Of a DNA stretch of 16,909 bases, positions 6,962 through 14,947 are shown piece after piece (position 1 is the stretch's first letter; every line of letters starts with the position of its first letter). The notes beneath the pieces are model-generated. The model was given only the letters and a program-made list of their open reading frames with translations. It did no database searches and had not been told where the DNA came from. The position numbers were made by a program, and so were the translations under genes. Source of the DNA: JBAXEO01 sp964541375 (GTDB lineage Bacteria > Actinomycetota > Coriobacteriia > Anaerosomatales > JAAXUF01); the NCBI GenBank assembly GCA_964541375.1, contig CAZIPT010000049.1, forward strand, positions 1-16,909, given 5' to 3'.

Positions 6962-8959
6962 TTGGCCGCGAAGACCACGACGCGCGCACCCTCCGGCGAT
7001 GGGGGCGCGCGGAGAAGCCGGCCTCGGGCGCCCAAGCCCGAACACTCGTGGTGGCCGCTCGGGTTCTTCGGACTGTTTGTCGTCATCCTCTGCGCGAAGG
7101 CGTATCTACTGCGCCGTTTCGTCTTCGGAGCCAGCGGTGCCGCCGTAGGTGTCTGGTGGGAGATCGGCGTCATCGTGCTGCTTCTGTCGGTCGGCGCGTT
7201 GCTTGCCCGCCGAGGCAGGGCGTGGGCGCTCCTGGGCATTGACGCCGTCGTGAGCATCACGATGTTCGCAACCGCCGTGTATGCCGCGTTCTACCGAGAC
7301 ATAGGCACGGCCGCAGCGCTCGGCGTTGCGGGAGAGGCGGGTGCTGTAGCGGACAGCATCGCTCGGCTGGTCCGGCCGACGCACTGGCTCCTGCTGCTCG
7401 ACGTCGCAGTGCTCGTAGTGCTGTTCGCGGTCTTCAGCGAAGTGCGCCGCCGAGCAGATGGCCGGGAGCCGCGATTCGTCGCAATGGCCGCGCTGGGACT
7501 CGTGCTCACCGCGCTGCCGGTGGCCCGCGTTCTTGGCATGAACGGGGACGTCGACGGCATGAGCGTGGCACGCAGCAACGGCATCCTTCCGTACCAGGTG
7601 GCGAGCGTCATCCGCGACCCTCAGGGGCGCGGCGCGATCCAACTGCCCTCCGCGCGCACAGAGGTCGAATCGGCAGCGGCCGTGGAGACTTCAGGCCCGA
7701 TGCCCCGGAGTGCCGTGTCGCCGTTGCAGGCCGAGATCAACAGACTCCGCGGCCCAGAGGGTCAGCGCTTCGTTTCGTTCCAACCCGGCTCGGCCAAGGG
7801 CAAGAACCTGCTCATCATCCAGTCCGAGGCGGTCCAGGCGTTCCTTGTCGGCGCGCGTGTCGATGGTGTCGAGGTCACACCGAACCTGAACAGGCTCGCG
7901 GCCGAGAGCTACTACTTCCCACACACAGTCGTCACCGTCGGGAAGGGCACCACGGTGGACGCCGAATTCCTGGTGAACACGGGGGTCTATCCACCGGGGA
8001 ACCGTCCCTCCTCGTACGTGTACAGCGACTACAAGCTGACAGGTCTCCCTCGCCTTCTCGGCGACGCGGGGTACACGACCTCGACCTTCCATGCGGACGT
8101 GCGGACGTTCTGGCATCGCAACCAGCTGTACCCGGCGCTCGGCTGGCAGAAGCCCTACGCTCTCGACTTCTTTGGCAAGAACAATGACGTCATAGGCATC
8201 GGTCCGTCTGACGAAGTGTTGTTCGCCCAGACCCTGCCTGAGCCCGTGAAGTTTCAGAGTACGGGCAAGCCGTTCTACGCCATGGTGATCACGCTCTCGG
8301 CGCACTTTCCCTTCGCGCCGCTGCCGGCATCGAAGACCGCCATGCAGCTGCCCGCGGAGTACCAGGGCACGCTGTTGGGCGGCTACCTTCAAAGGCAGAA
8401 CTACGCCGATCGGGCACTGGGCCAGTTCATCGAGGGGCTGAAGGCCAGCGGTCTGTGGGACAACACGATCGTGGTGTTCTACGGCGACCATGTCGGCCTC
8501 GCCGGGCTGCCGGAGGCGAAGGACGCCCCCGGATATCAGGCGTTGTTGGGGCGGGACTACAGCCGGGCCGACATCATGCAGGTGCCTCTCACAATCCATG
8601 TCCCCGGGCAGACTCGCGGCCTCGTCGTCACCGACACTGCGGGTCAGATAGACGTCCTGCCCACAGTCGCCGATCCTCTGGGCATCGACCTCTCGCAGAC
8701 GCCGTACTTCGGGCGTGACCTGTGGGGGCACGGCGATCCGTTCGTCGTGACCCGGCTGTGGGTACCCAACGGCTCCGTTGCCACCAACCAGGGGCTCTTC
8801 ATGCCCGATGAGGGCGCCCCCACAGGTCGCTGGTACTCGCTCGCGACCGGTCTTCCTGCAAGCGCCCCCCAGCCTGCCAAGCCGTTGACGGACCGAGCGA
8901 CGGCCCTTTCTGACCTCTCGGCGGCCTATATCAAGTCGCTGCCGAGACGCCCGAGGTGA
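6962..8959 (+). CDS. LtaS/MdoB-family membrane sulfatase-fold transferase, copy 1
   Basis: This is a predicted phosphoglycerol-type transferase of the lipoteichoic acid synthase family, building a phosphopolyol polymer from phospholipid head groups outside the membrane. Five membrane helices (~31-50, 62-82, 88-110, 141-158, 172-191) precede an extracellular sulfatase-fold domain (~280-600). All LtaS active-site positions are visible: E289 (IIQSEAVQ), T331 (GKGTTVDAEF), W384 and R386 (FWHRN), H448 (LSAHFPF), D509 and H510 (YGDH). The TTG start, 4 nt after purF, is chosen because no in-frame ATG or GTG precedes the first helix; no strong Shine-Dalgarno is evident and purF coupling is likely. 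The basic, Ala/Pro-rich first 28 residues should be cytoplasmic. The family is sure. Whether the product is glycerol-phosphate LTA is uncertain, since many actinobacteria make lipoglycans instead. Confidence 0.9.
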   Translation: MAAKTTTRAPSGDGGARRSRPRAPKPEHSWWPLGFFGLFVVILCAKAYLLRRFVFGASGAAVGVWWEIGVIVLLLSVGALLARRGRAWALLGIDAVVSITMFATAVYAAFYRDIGTAAALGVAGEAGAVADSIARLVRPTHWLLLLDVAVLVVLFAVFSEVRRRADGREPRFVAMAALGLVLTALPVARVLGMNGDVDGMSVARSNGILPYQVASVIRDPQGRGAIQLPSARTEVESAAAVETSGPMPRSAVSPLQAEINRLRGPEGQRFVSFQPGSAKGKNLLIIQSEAVQAFLVGARVDGVEVTPNLNRLAAESYYFPHTVVTVGKGTTVDAEFLVNTGVYPPGNRPSSYVYSDYKLTGLPRLLGDAGYTTSTFHADVRTFWHRNQLYPALGWQKPYALDFFGKNNDVIGIGPSDEVLFAQTLPEPVKFQSTGKPFYAMVITLSAHFPFAPLPASKTAMQLPAEYQGTLLGGYLQRQNYADRALGQFIEGLKASGLWDNTIVVFYGDHVGLAGLPEAKDAPGYQALLGRDYSRADIMQVPLTIHVPGQTRGLVVTDTAGQIDVLPTVADPLGIDLSQTPYFGRDLWGHGDPFVVTRLWVPNGSVATNQGLFMPDEGAPTGRWYSLATGLPASAPQPAKPLTDRATALSDLSAAYIKSLPRRPR

Positions 8960-9036
8960 TTGAGCGCGGCCCCGTCTCCGATCGCACCGTGCGCCTTCGC
9001 AGCTAGACCGTGAGTTAACCAGACGGTTGCATTACT

Positions 9037-9064
9037 CTGACGTACTGGCCCTCGAGGCTATACT
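9037..9064 (+). promoter_or_regulatory. Promoter of the second LtaS-like gene / purMN-pab unit
   Basis: CTGACG (9037-9042, four of six to TTGACA), a 16-nt spacer and TATACT (9059-9064, five of six to TATAAT) make a good housekeeping-type promoter. Initiation near 9071 gives a ~34-nt leader to the ATG at 9105. It rules out the longer reading from a TTG at 9027, which lies upstream of the promoter. No clear terminator was seen between 8960 and 9037, so readthrough from purF is also possible. Confidence 0.6.
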
Positions 9065-9104
9065 TGCCGGTAGCCCGCAAGACGACGACAGGATTCGCAC
9101 ACAC

Positions 9105-11222
9105 ATGTTTCGACGCTCCCTCAGGGTCTCAGACGACCTGTTCTTCATTGTCCTGGTGGCGCTCGCCGTGGCGAAGATGGCGCTCGCGCGTTTCTTCCTG
9201 TTCGGAGAGACCAATCCGCTCATGGCGTTGCTCTTGGAGCTTGCGCTCGTCGTTGTGGTCCTGGGATTGGTCGATCTGATTCCGTCTCGCCGCCGTTACC
9301 TTCTCACGCTCGCGGCGTATGGAGTTCTCTCGGTGCTGCTGTTCGCGACCACGGTCTACGTAGCGTTCTACCAGCAGCTCTTCGATCCCCGCATGCTGTC
9401 GATGGCCGGGCAGCTGGGCACGGTAGGCGATGCGATCGGTAGCCTGATCAAGCCGATCTACGCGGTCTTCCTCATCGACCTGCCGTTTCTCGCATGGTGG
9501 GCGGTTGCGCTCGGCCGTTCGGACAAAGCGAGACTCGCCGCTGCCGCCGACGAGCCGACCGACGCTCGCCCCCGACGCGTAACGGTCCGCGCGCTGCCGG
9601 GCGGCAGGAGCATAGCGGTCGCAGTCGCGTTGGCCGTGGCCGTCGCCGTCTTCGCCACCCAGTTGGTCATGGCGCGACAGATTCCCGCCGACGTCGATCC
9701 GGTCGCGATTGCGTCGCTTCGCGGCCTGGGCACCGCACAGGTTTCCGTTCTACTGCCGCGGGGTGCGGACGACTCGGCTCAGGCCGACAATGTCGACACG
9801 CAGCTGGCGCCGGCGCAGACCACCACGCCAACAGCCCCGTCGCCGACTCCGGTCTCGGTTCAGTCAACGCTGCCTGTGACCGCCGGCAGCCAACTGCAGG
9901 CGCGCATAGAGACGATCAGGGGCGCCGAGAACGGCTCGCGCATCGCGACGTTCGCTCCAGGAGCTTTTGCCGGCAAGAACATCATCGTGATCCAGGTCGA
10001 GGCGCTCAACACGATGGTCGTGCAGAAGAAGATCGGCGGCGTGGAGATCACACCGAACGTCAACGCGATGATCGGCGAGAGCTGGTACTTCCCAAACACC
10101 TACGCGGAGACCGGTCTGGGCAACACCGCGGACGCGGAGTTCGTGGTCAACAGCTCTCTGTACACACCGAAGGGACAGGCCGCACCGGTCGCGTACCCGG
10201 ATCGCAAGATCCCGGGGCTCCCGCGTCTTCTCGGCGAGCAGGGCTACGATACCTTCACGGTGCACGCGAACAAGGTCGCCTACTGGAACCGCAAGGAGCT
10301 CTACGCCGCGCTGGGCTTCTCTCGCTACTACGACCGCAACTTCTTCAGGTCCGAAGACATGCTCAATCAGATGGGCTCCTCTGACGAGGTGCTGTTCAGG
10401 CGAGGCGGCCAACTGCTGCGGGAGGTCGACGCGACCACCACGCCTTTCTACGCGCAGATCATCACGCTCTCCGCTCACACTCCCTTCGACGTGGTGCCCG
10501 CCAAACGCAGGCCGCTCAAGACGCCGGGTGACCTCAAGGACTCGCTCATGGGCGACTACATTTCGGCTGAGAGCTACAGCGATTTCGCGCTGGGGCAGTT
10601 CATCAGCCAGCTCAAGTCCGACGGGATCTGGGACGACTCGATCATCGTCATGTACGGCGACCACACTGCGATGAACGAGAACCAGCTCAGTGGCAAGGAC
10701 GGGCGGGCTGCCAAGCAGTTGCTCGGTCGCGGGTACTCGGCCGCCGACCGGCAGCGCGTTCCGCTGATCATCCACCTCCCCAAGCAGCGCAAGGCAGAGT
10801 TGATCACGGCTACGGCGGGCCAGGTCGACATCATGCCTACCATCGCGGACCTTGTCGGACTCGACCTGCGCGGAGTTCCTCACATGGGGAGGAGCTTGTT
10901 CGTCAGCTCCAACGCGCTGGTCCCGATGCGGGCATACCTGCCCGGTGGGACTTTTGCCAACGACAAGGTCGTGTTCCTGCCTGGGGTCGGCTACAAGGAC
11001 GGCAAGGCCATCAGCATCGAGAGCGGTACCGCTGTCAACAAGACGGATCGGGAACGCACGGACCTGGCGCGGGTTTCGGAACTCACCAAGATTTCGGACA
11101 AGTGGGTGATGAGCCTGCCCAAGCGCAAGGACGCGGGCAAGCTTGCCAACTCGTGGATTCCTGACAGGGCAGCCCGTCAGGCCGCAGAGCCGCTGGGAGC
11201 CAAACAGGGAGGGGACAACTAG
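9105..11222 (+). CDS. LtaS/MdoB-family membrane sulfatase-fold transferase, copy 2
   Basis: This is a 705-residue paralogue of the preceding LtaS-like protein with the same plan: five membrane helices (~12-33, 39-59, 66-89, 117-137, 169-190) and an extracellular sulfatase-fold catalytic domain. A Thr/Pro-rich linker (~230-255, PAQTTTPTAPSPTPV) between them is longer than in copy 1. Active-site residues are E299 (VIQVEALN), T341 (GLGNTADAEF), W394 and R396 (YWNRK), H458 (LSAHTPF), D519 and H520 (YGDH). The ATG at 9105 is preferred over an in-frame TTG at 9027 because the predicted promoter lies between them and the resulting protein starts MFRRSLRVSDD before TM1, as expected. AGGA about 12 nt upstream is a modest ribosome site. 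Its stop overlaps the purM start by one base. A division of labour (primase and polymerase, as in Listeria LtaP/LtaS) is possible but not shown. Confidence 0.9.
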   Translation: MFRRSLRVSDDLFFIVLVALAVAKMALARFFLFGETNPLMALLLELALVVVVLGLVDLIPSRRRYLLTLAAYGVLSVLLFATTVYVAFYQQLFDPRMLSMAGQLGTVGDAIGSLIKPIYAVFLIDLPFLAWWAVALGRSDKARLAAAADEPTDARPRRVTVRALPGGRSIAVAVALAVAVAVFATQLVMARQIPADVDPVAIASLRGLGTAQVSVLLPRGADDSAQADNVDTQLAPAQTTTPTAPSPTPVSVQSTLPVTAGSQLQARIETIRGAENGSRIATFAPGAFAGKNIIVIQVEALNTMVVQKKIGGVEITPNVNAMIGESWYFPNTYAETGLGNTADAEFVVNSSLYTPKGQAAPVAYPDRKIPGLPRLLGEQGYDTFTVHANKVAYWNRKELYAALGFSRYYDRNFFRSEDMLNQMGSSDEVLFRRGGQLLREVDATTTPFYAQIITLSAHTPFDVVPAKRRPLKTPGDLKDSLMGDYISAESYSDFALGQFISQLKSDGIWDDSIIVMYGDHTAMNENQLSGKDGRAAKQLLGRGYSAADRQRVPLIIHLPKQRKAELITATAGQVDIMPTIADLVGLDLRGVPHMGRSLFVSSNALVPMRAYLPGGTFANDKVVFLPGVGYKDGKAISIESGTAVNKTDRERTDLARVSELTKISDKWVMSLPKRKDAGKLANSWIPDRAARQAAEPLGAKQGGDN
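11207..11214 (+). promoter_or_regulatory. Shine-Dalgarno of purM inside the end of the LtaS-like gene
   Basis: GGGAGGGG lies in the last codons of the upstream gene, 7 nt before the GTG start of purM. Together with the TAGTG stop/start overlap it fixes the purM start and points to translational coupling between an envelope gene and a purine gene. Confidence 0.7.
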
Positions 11223-12277
11223 TGACGGAGGAACCGGGGGGTCCGACGACCTATCGGGATGCGGGGGTTGATACCGCGCAGGGTGCACGCGCGGTGGAGG
11301 GGATTCGGGAGGCGGTGCGGTCGACGTACCGGCCTGAGGTCATCGGAGACATCGGCGGTTTTGGCGGCCTGTTCTCGATCGCAGCTGCCAAGAACATGAC
11401 CGACCCGGTGCTCGTCTCGGGGACCGACGGCGTGGGCACTAAGATCCGGCTCGCGGAACTTCTCGGCAGGCACGACACCGTGGGGATCGACTTGGTCGCC
11501 ATGTGCGCCAACGACATTCTGGTGTCGGGGGCCGAGCCGCTCTTCTTCCTCGACTACGTGGCCATCGGAAAGCTTGACGCCGAGAAGGTCGCCCAGATCG
11601 TCTCGGGCATCGCCGAGGGCTGTCGCCAGGCCGGCTGCGCGCTCGTGGGCGGCGAGATGGCCGAGCATCCGGGGGTCATGCCCGCTGACGACTACGACCT
11701 GTCGGGCTTCTGCGTGGGGCTGGTCGATCGGCCCAAGCTCATCGACGGCAGCGCCGTGGCTCCGGGCGACGTGGTGCTGGGGCTCGCTTCGAGCGGCCTG
11801 CACTCAAACGGCTTCTCGCTCGTACGGCGCGTACTTGTGGACGGCCGAGAAGCGGAGCTAGACCTTCCCAGACTCGACCTGGGCGGGGCGACCCTCGGCG
11901 ATGCACTGCTGACGCCGACCCGCATCTACGCCAACGCGATCCTCAAGCTGTTGCACTCCGACATCCCGGTCAAGGCGATGGCGCACATAACCGGTGGAGG
12001 CATCACCGAGAATCTCGACCGCGTCTTGCCGCCCGCGTGTGACGCCGCCATCGCGAACGGCTCGTGGCCGGTGCCGCGCGCTATCGAGCTTGTCGTCGAG
12101 GCCGCGTCTCTGCCTCCGGATGAGGCGCTCCGGACGTTCAACATGGGCATCGGCTTCGCGCTCGTGCTGGCCAAGGGCGACGCGCCTGCGGCTGCGGTGC
12201 TTCTGCGCGAGGCGGGCGAGAGCGTCTTCGAGATCGGCGAGATAGTCGACGGCGAGGGGAAGGTGGTCTACCGATGA
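11222..12277 (+). CDS. purM: Phosphoribosylformylglycinamidine cyclo-ligase PurM
   Basis: This is AIR synthetase, which converts FGAM and ATP to aminoimidazole ribonucleotide in the cytoplasm. It has 351 residues, the family norm. Visible family motifs are TYRDAGVDTAQGARAV at the N-terminus, GDIGGFGGLF, SGTDGVGTKI (G67-I75 core, ATP/metal loop), DLVAMCANDI, the segment GGEMAEHPG (143-151) before YDLSGFCVG, SSGLHSNGFSLVR, and HITGGGITENL. The usual Thr of GGETAE is Met146 here, the only oddity noticed. The GTG start is one base into the preceding stop and has GGGAGGGG at the right distance. The end overlaps the start of purN as ATGA, so purM and purN are coupled. It belongs to the promoter at 9037. 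Confidence 0.98.
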   Translation: MTEEPGGPTTYRDAGVDTAQGARAVEGIREAVRSTYRPEVIGDIGGFGGLFSIAAAKNMTDPVLVSGTDGVGTKIRLAELLGRHDTVGIDLVAMCANDILVSGAEPLFFLDYVAIGKLDAEKVAQIVSGIAEGCRQAGCALVGGEMAEHPGVMPADDYDLSGFCVGLVDRPKLIDGSAVAPGDVVLGLASSGLHSNGFSLVRRVLVDGREAELDLPRLDLGGATLGDALLTPTRIYANAILKLLHSDIPVKAMAHITGGGITENLDRVLPPACDAAIANGSWPVPRAIELVVEAASLPPDEALRTFNMGIGFALVLAKGDAPAAAVLLREAGESVFEIGEIVDGEGKVVYR

Positions 12278-12894
12278 ACGGGCGCAAGCTGCGTATCGGA
12301 GTGCTCATCTCGGGATCGGGCACCAATCTTCAGGCGGTCATCGACGCGAGCGAATCCGGCGCGTTGAACGCCGAGGTCGTCGTCGTGGTCTCGAACCACG
12401 ACTCCGCTCGCGGACTCGTTCGAGCCAAGGAGCACAACATCGCTGCCATCTACATCGACCGTGGGGCCTACTCGACGCCGCGCGAGTACAACGCCAAGAT
12501 CCGCGACATCTTCAACGAGTACGTGTGCGACTACGTGGTGATGGCCGGCTACATGCGTCTGTTGGGCAAAGAAGTTCTCGACTTCTACCAGGACCGTGTC
12601 ATCAACCTGCACCCGGCGCTCCTGCCGAGCTTCCCCGGGGCCAATGGTATCCGCGACGCATTCGACTCCGGCGTCAAGGTCACAGGGGTGACGGTGCACT
12701 TCGCCAACGAGGAGTTCGACAAGGGCCCCATCATCGCGCAGGAACCCGTCTACATCGCCGAGGACGACACCCTCGAGTCACTCGAGGCCAAGATTCACGC
12801 CGTCGAGCACGAGCTTCTCCCAAGAGCGCTGCAGCTCATAGCCTCGAACCGCGTCGAGATCGTCGGGCGCAAGGTGCGGATCGCTCCGGCGTGA
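12274..12894 (+). CDS. purN: Phosphoribosylglycinamide formyltransferase PurN
   Basis: This is GAR transformylase, which transfers the formyl group of 10-formyl-tetrahydrofolate to GAR, the third purine step, in the cytoplasm. It is 206 residues, full length. The N-terminal phosphate loop is IGVLISGSGTNLQAVID. The catalytic triad is visible as N111 and H113 in INLHPALLPSFPG and D149 in NEEFDKGPII. VSNHDSARGLVRA and YMRLLGKEVLDFY are also typical. The ATG overlaps the purM stop (ATGA), and its own stop overlaps the GTG of the pab gene (GTGA), giving a tight three-gene coupled set. It uses a folate cofactor whose precursor is made by the next gene product. Confidence 0.98.
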   Translation: MNGRKLRIGVLISGSGTNLQAVIDASESGALNAEVVVVVSNHDSARGLVRAKEHNIAAIYIDRGAYSTPREYNAKIRDIFNEYVCDYVVMAGYMRLLGKEVLDFYQDRVINLHPALLPSFPGANGIRDAFDSGVKVTGVTVHFANEEFDKGPIIAQEPVYIAEDDTLESLEAKIHAVEHELLPRALQLIASNRVEIVGRKVRIAPA

Positions 12895-14819
12895 GACGCG
12901 CACTCGGCCCGCTCGGCCCGGTCGTAGCGTCTCCGGAGGTCTCGGCGGCGGACTGGATGGACGCGCTGTCGGACCGCCAGCCGCTCGCGCTCGATCCATC
13001 GAGTGAGGCCGGATGGTTCGGCGGCACCTCGCTGGTAGCCGTCGACCCGGTCTCGGGCGGCGAGATCGCGGGCTGCTCCGGTGAGTCGCTGTCCGCAGTG
13101 GGCGCGGTCTTGCAGGAGGCATTCGACGCCGAGCAGCCCTCGCTCGCTGTCGCGCTCATTCCCTACTCGGGGGACTCGTCGTTCGCCGTATTCGCAGGAG
13201 GGCTGGTGCGTGAGCCGGACGGCTGGCGTACCTGGGGCACGCTCTCGGCTGAATCGCTTCCCGCGCCACGGCACACCACCGACAGTGCGAAGGTCCCGCT
13301 CATCTTCGACGTACACACCGACATGGAAGCGACGGGGTTCTCGGCTGGGGTGGAGGGGGTGCGCGAAGCGGTCCTTCGCGGAGACGTCTACGTTCTGAAT
13401 CTCACACGCCGGCTCAGTGCTCGGACCAGGCTCGGCCCGGTCGAGGTGTTTCGATCGCTGACCTCCGGAACCCCGGCCTCGATGGCGGCGGCGTGGATCC
13501 GCAGCCAGGCGTGGCTCACCTCGGCATCCCCGGAGCGGTTCGTGCGGCTGCGAGATCGCGAGGTGTGGATCGACCCGGTGAAGGGGACGCGGCCCCGGGG
13601 AAGAGACGTCGCATCCGACGACGCGCAGCGCACCGACCTCGAGACCAGCGACAAGGAGCGCGCCGAGCATGTGATGATCGTCGATCTCGAGCGTAACGAC
13701 CTCGGACGAGTGTGCGTCCCCGGAAGCGTCGCCGTCGAACCGCTGTTCAGCGTGGAGTCGACCGTCTACTGCCATCAGGCCGTCAGCCGCGTAACCGGGC
13801 TCCTGCGGCCGGAATGCGGCATAGCGGAGGTGCTGGCCGCTGCGTTTCCGTGTGGCTCGGTGACCGGGGCGCCCAAGATCGCCGCGATGCGCATCATCGA
13901 AGGCTTGGAGAACTCGCCACGGGGCGCTTACACCGGTTCACTGCTGGTGGCCGTCCCAGGCTCGATGGACTCCTCGGTCCTCATCCGAACGCTTGAGGGC
14001 GAAGGCCAGCACGTCTGGTACGGCACAGGCTGCGGCATCACCGTGGACTCCGATCCCGCCGCGGAGTGGGAGGAGAGCGTGCTCAAGTCCGCACCGGTCC
14101 TCGGTCCGGTGCCCGCCTACGCCCTCAAGGAGACCTGCCGAGTGGTCGCCGGAGAAGTGCCGCTGTGGCGCTACCACCGCGAGCGACTCAAGGCCGGCGG
14201 ATGCGGCGAGGCGCTGCTGGCCGAGATCGACCGCACGGTGCGGGCCGAGGCGGCGCTGGAGGCGGCGGCAGGTGGCGTGATCGCGCGGTTGTCAGTCGTC
14301 GTGACCCCGGAGGGGGAGGTTGTCGCCGAGGTCTCGGATCGACCGTCCACGCTCGACGTCGCCGGCGGGCCCGTCGCCGTGAGGGTCCATGTCGACGATG
14401 ACATGCCCGTGCATCGAGGTCGCGCGAAGCCGGCCGACCGCTCGTGGTGGGATGCCGCGCAGGCCCGCGCGACAGATGAAGGCGGACACCAGGCGATCCT
14501 TGTCGACGCCGATGGTCTGGTGGTTGACGGCTCCACCGCCGCAGTGTGGATCGCCGAGAACGGCGTTCTGATCACGTCCCCCGCCCCGCCGGCTATCGCA
14601 AGCGTGTCCCGCGAGTTCGTTCGCGACTCCGCGAAGGCCGCCGGAATCTCGCTCCGAATCGAGCCGATCACGTGGGAGCGATTCGAATCTGCCGACGAGG
14701 CGTTCCTCACGAATGCACTTGGCGGCTGCGTGGCCGTTCGCGGGCGGGGCGGTCCGGTCGTCGATCTGGTCGTCTCGTGGTTCAGGGATTCGTGGTCTGG
14801 AGCCAGGCCGCGCCCCTGA
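12891..14819 (+). CDS. pabB: PabB-PabC fusion: aminodeoxychorismate synthase component I / aminodeoxychorismate lyase
   Basis: This is a predicted 642-residue bifunctional enzyme making p-aminobenzoate for folate from chorismate. Residues ~35-405 are the chorismate-binding domain: WFGGTSLVAVDP, SPERFVRL, DPVKGTRPRG with K231 (the Lys of PabB PIKGT; TrpE has PIAGT), IVDLERNDLGRVC, GSVTGAPKIAAMRIIE and YGTGCGITVDSDP. Residues ~410-640 are a class IV aminotransferase-fold lyase: ETCRVVAGEVPLWRYHRERL, RAKPADRSWWDAAQARA with K513 as the likely PLP lysine, LVVDGSTAAVWI and DEAFLTNALGG. The start is the GTG overlapping the purN stop; the same frame is open further upstream but only as a shadow of purN. 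There is no glutaminase domain, so PabA must come from elsewhere. The TrpE alternative is unlikely given the Lys and the lyase domain. Confidence 0.9.
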   Translation: MRRALGPLGPVVASPEVSAADWMDALSDRQPLALDPSSEAGWFGGTSLVAVDPVSGGEIAGCSGESLSAVGAVLQEAFDAEQPSLAVALIPYSGDSSFAVFAGGLVREPDGWRTWGTLSAESLPAPRHTTDSAKVPLIFDVHTDMEATGFSAGVEGVREAVLRGDVYVLNLTRRLSARTRLGPVEVFRSLTSGTPASMAAAWIRSQAWLTSASPERFVRLRDREVWIDPVKGTRPRGRDVASDDAQRTDLETSDKERAEHVMIVDLERNDLGRVCVPGSVAVEPLFSVESTVYCHQAVSRVTGLLRPECGIAEVLAAAFPCGSVTGAPKIAAMRIIEGLENSPRGAYTGSLLVAVPGSMDSSVLIRTLEGEGQHVWYGTGCGITVDSDPAAEWEESVLKSAPVLGPVPAYALKETCRVVAGEVPLWRYHRERLKAGGCGEALLAEIDRTVRAEAALEAAAGGVIARLSVVVTPEGEVVAEVSDRPSTLDVAGGPVAVRVHVDDDMPVHRGRAKPADRSWWDAAQARATDEGGHQAILVDADGLVVDGSTAAVWIAENGVLITSPAPPAIASVSREFVRDSAKAAGISLRIEPITWERFESADEAFLTNALGGCVAVRGRGGPVVDLVVSWFRDSWSGARPRP

Positions 14820-14886
14820 GCAGCGCGTTCATCGATCCTCGTCGCGCGGGTGAATCAAATCCTTGCTTCCGCTGGATGGCGCGCGC

Positions 14887-14895
14887 TGCTATATT
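14887..14895 (+). promoter_or_regulatory. Extended -10 promoter of the substrate-binding lipoprotein
   Basis: TGCTATATT gives a TG extension and a TATATT -10 (14890-14895), five of six to consensus. TTGCTT at 14863-14868 is too far upstream (21 nt spacer) to be a normal -35. Initiation near 14902 leaves a ~46-nt leader before the TTG start. It suggests that the transporter gene is transcribed apart from purMN-pab. Confidence 0.5.
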
Positions 14896-14947
14896 CGCTG
14901 TGGGGGACTGTTCTGTACTGACAGCGACATAGACGGGGGCGGTTTGG

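Noticed and set aside
9027..9104. Longer start (TTG) for the second LtaS-like protein
   Set aside because: The predicted promoter at 9037-9064 lies downstream of it, and the added 26 residues have no family resemblance.
9864..11288. 474-residue open frame on the - strand opposite the second LtaS-like gene
   Set aside because: Antisense shadow; composition is low-complexity Arg/Asp/Val and the + strand gene carries all LtaS active-site residues.
12525..12890. Upstream extension of the pab frame through purN
   Set aside because: This part is an Arg-rich shadow of purN. The GTG at 12891, overlapping the purN stop, is the natural start.
14851..14875. tRNA-like T-loop sequence (TGAATCAAATCC)
   Set aside because: The flanks do not pair as a T-stem and there is no acceptor, D or anticodon arm.
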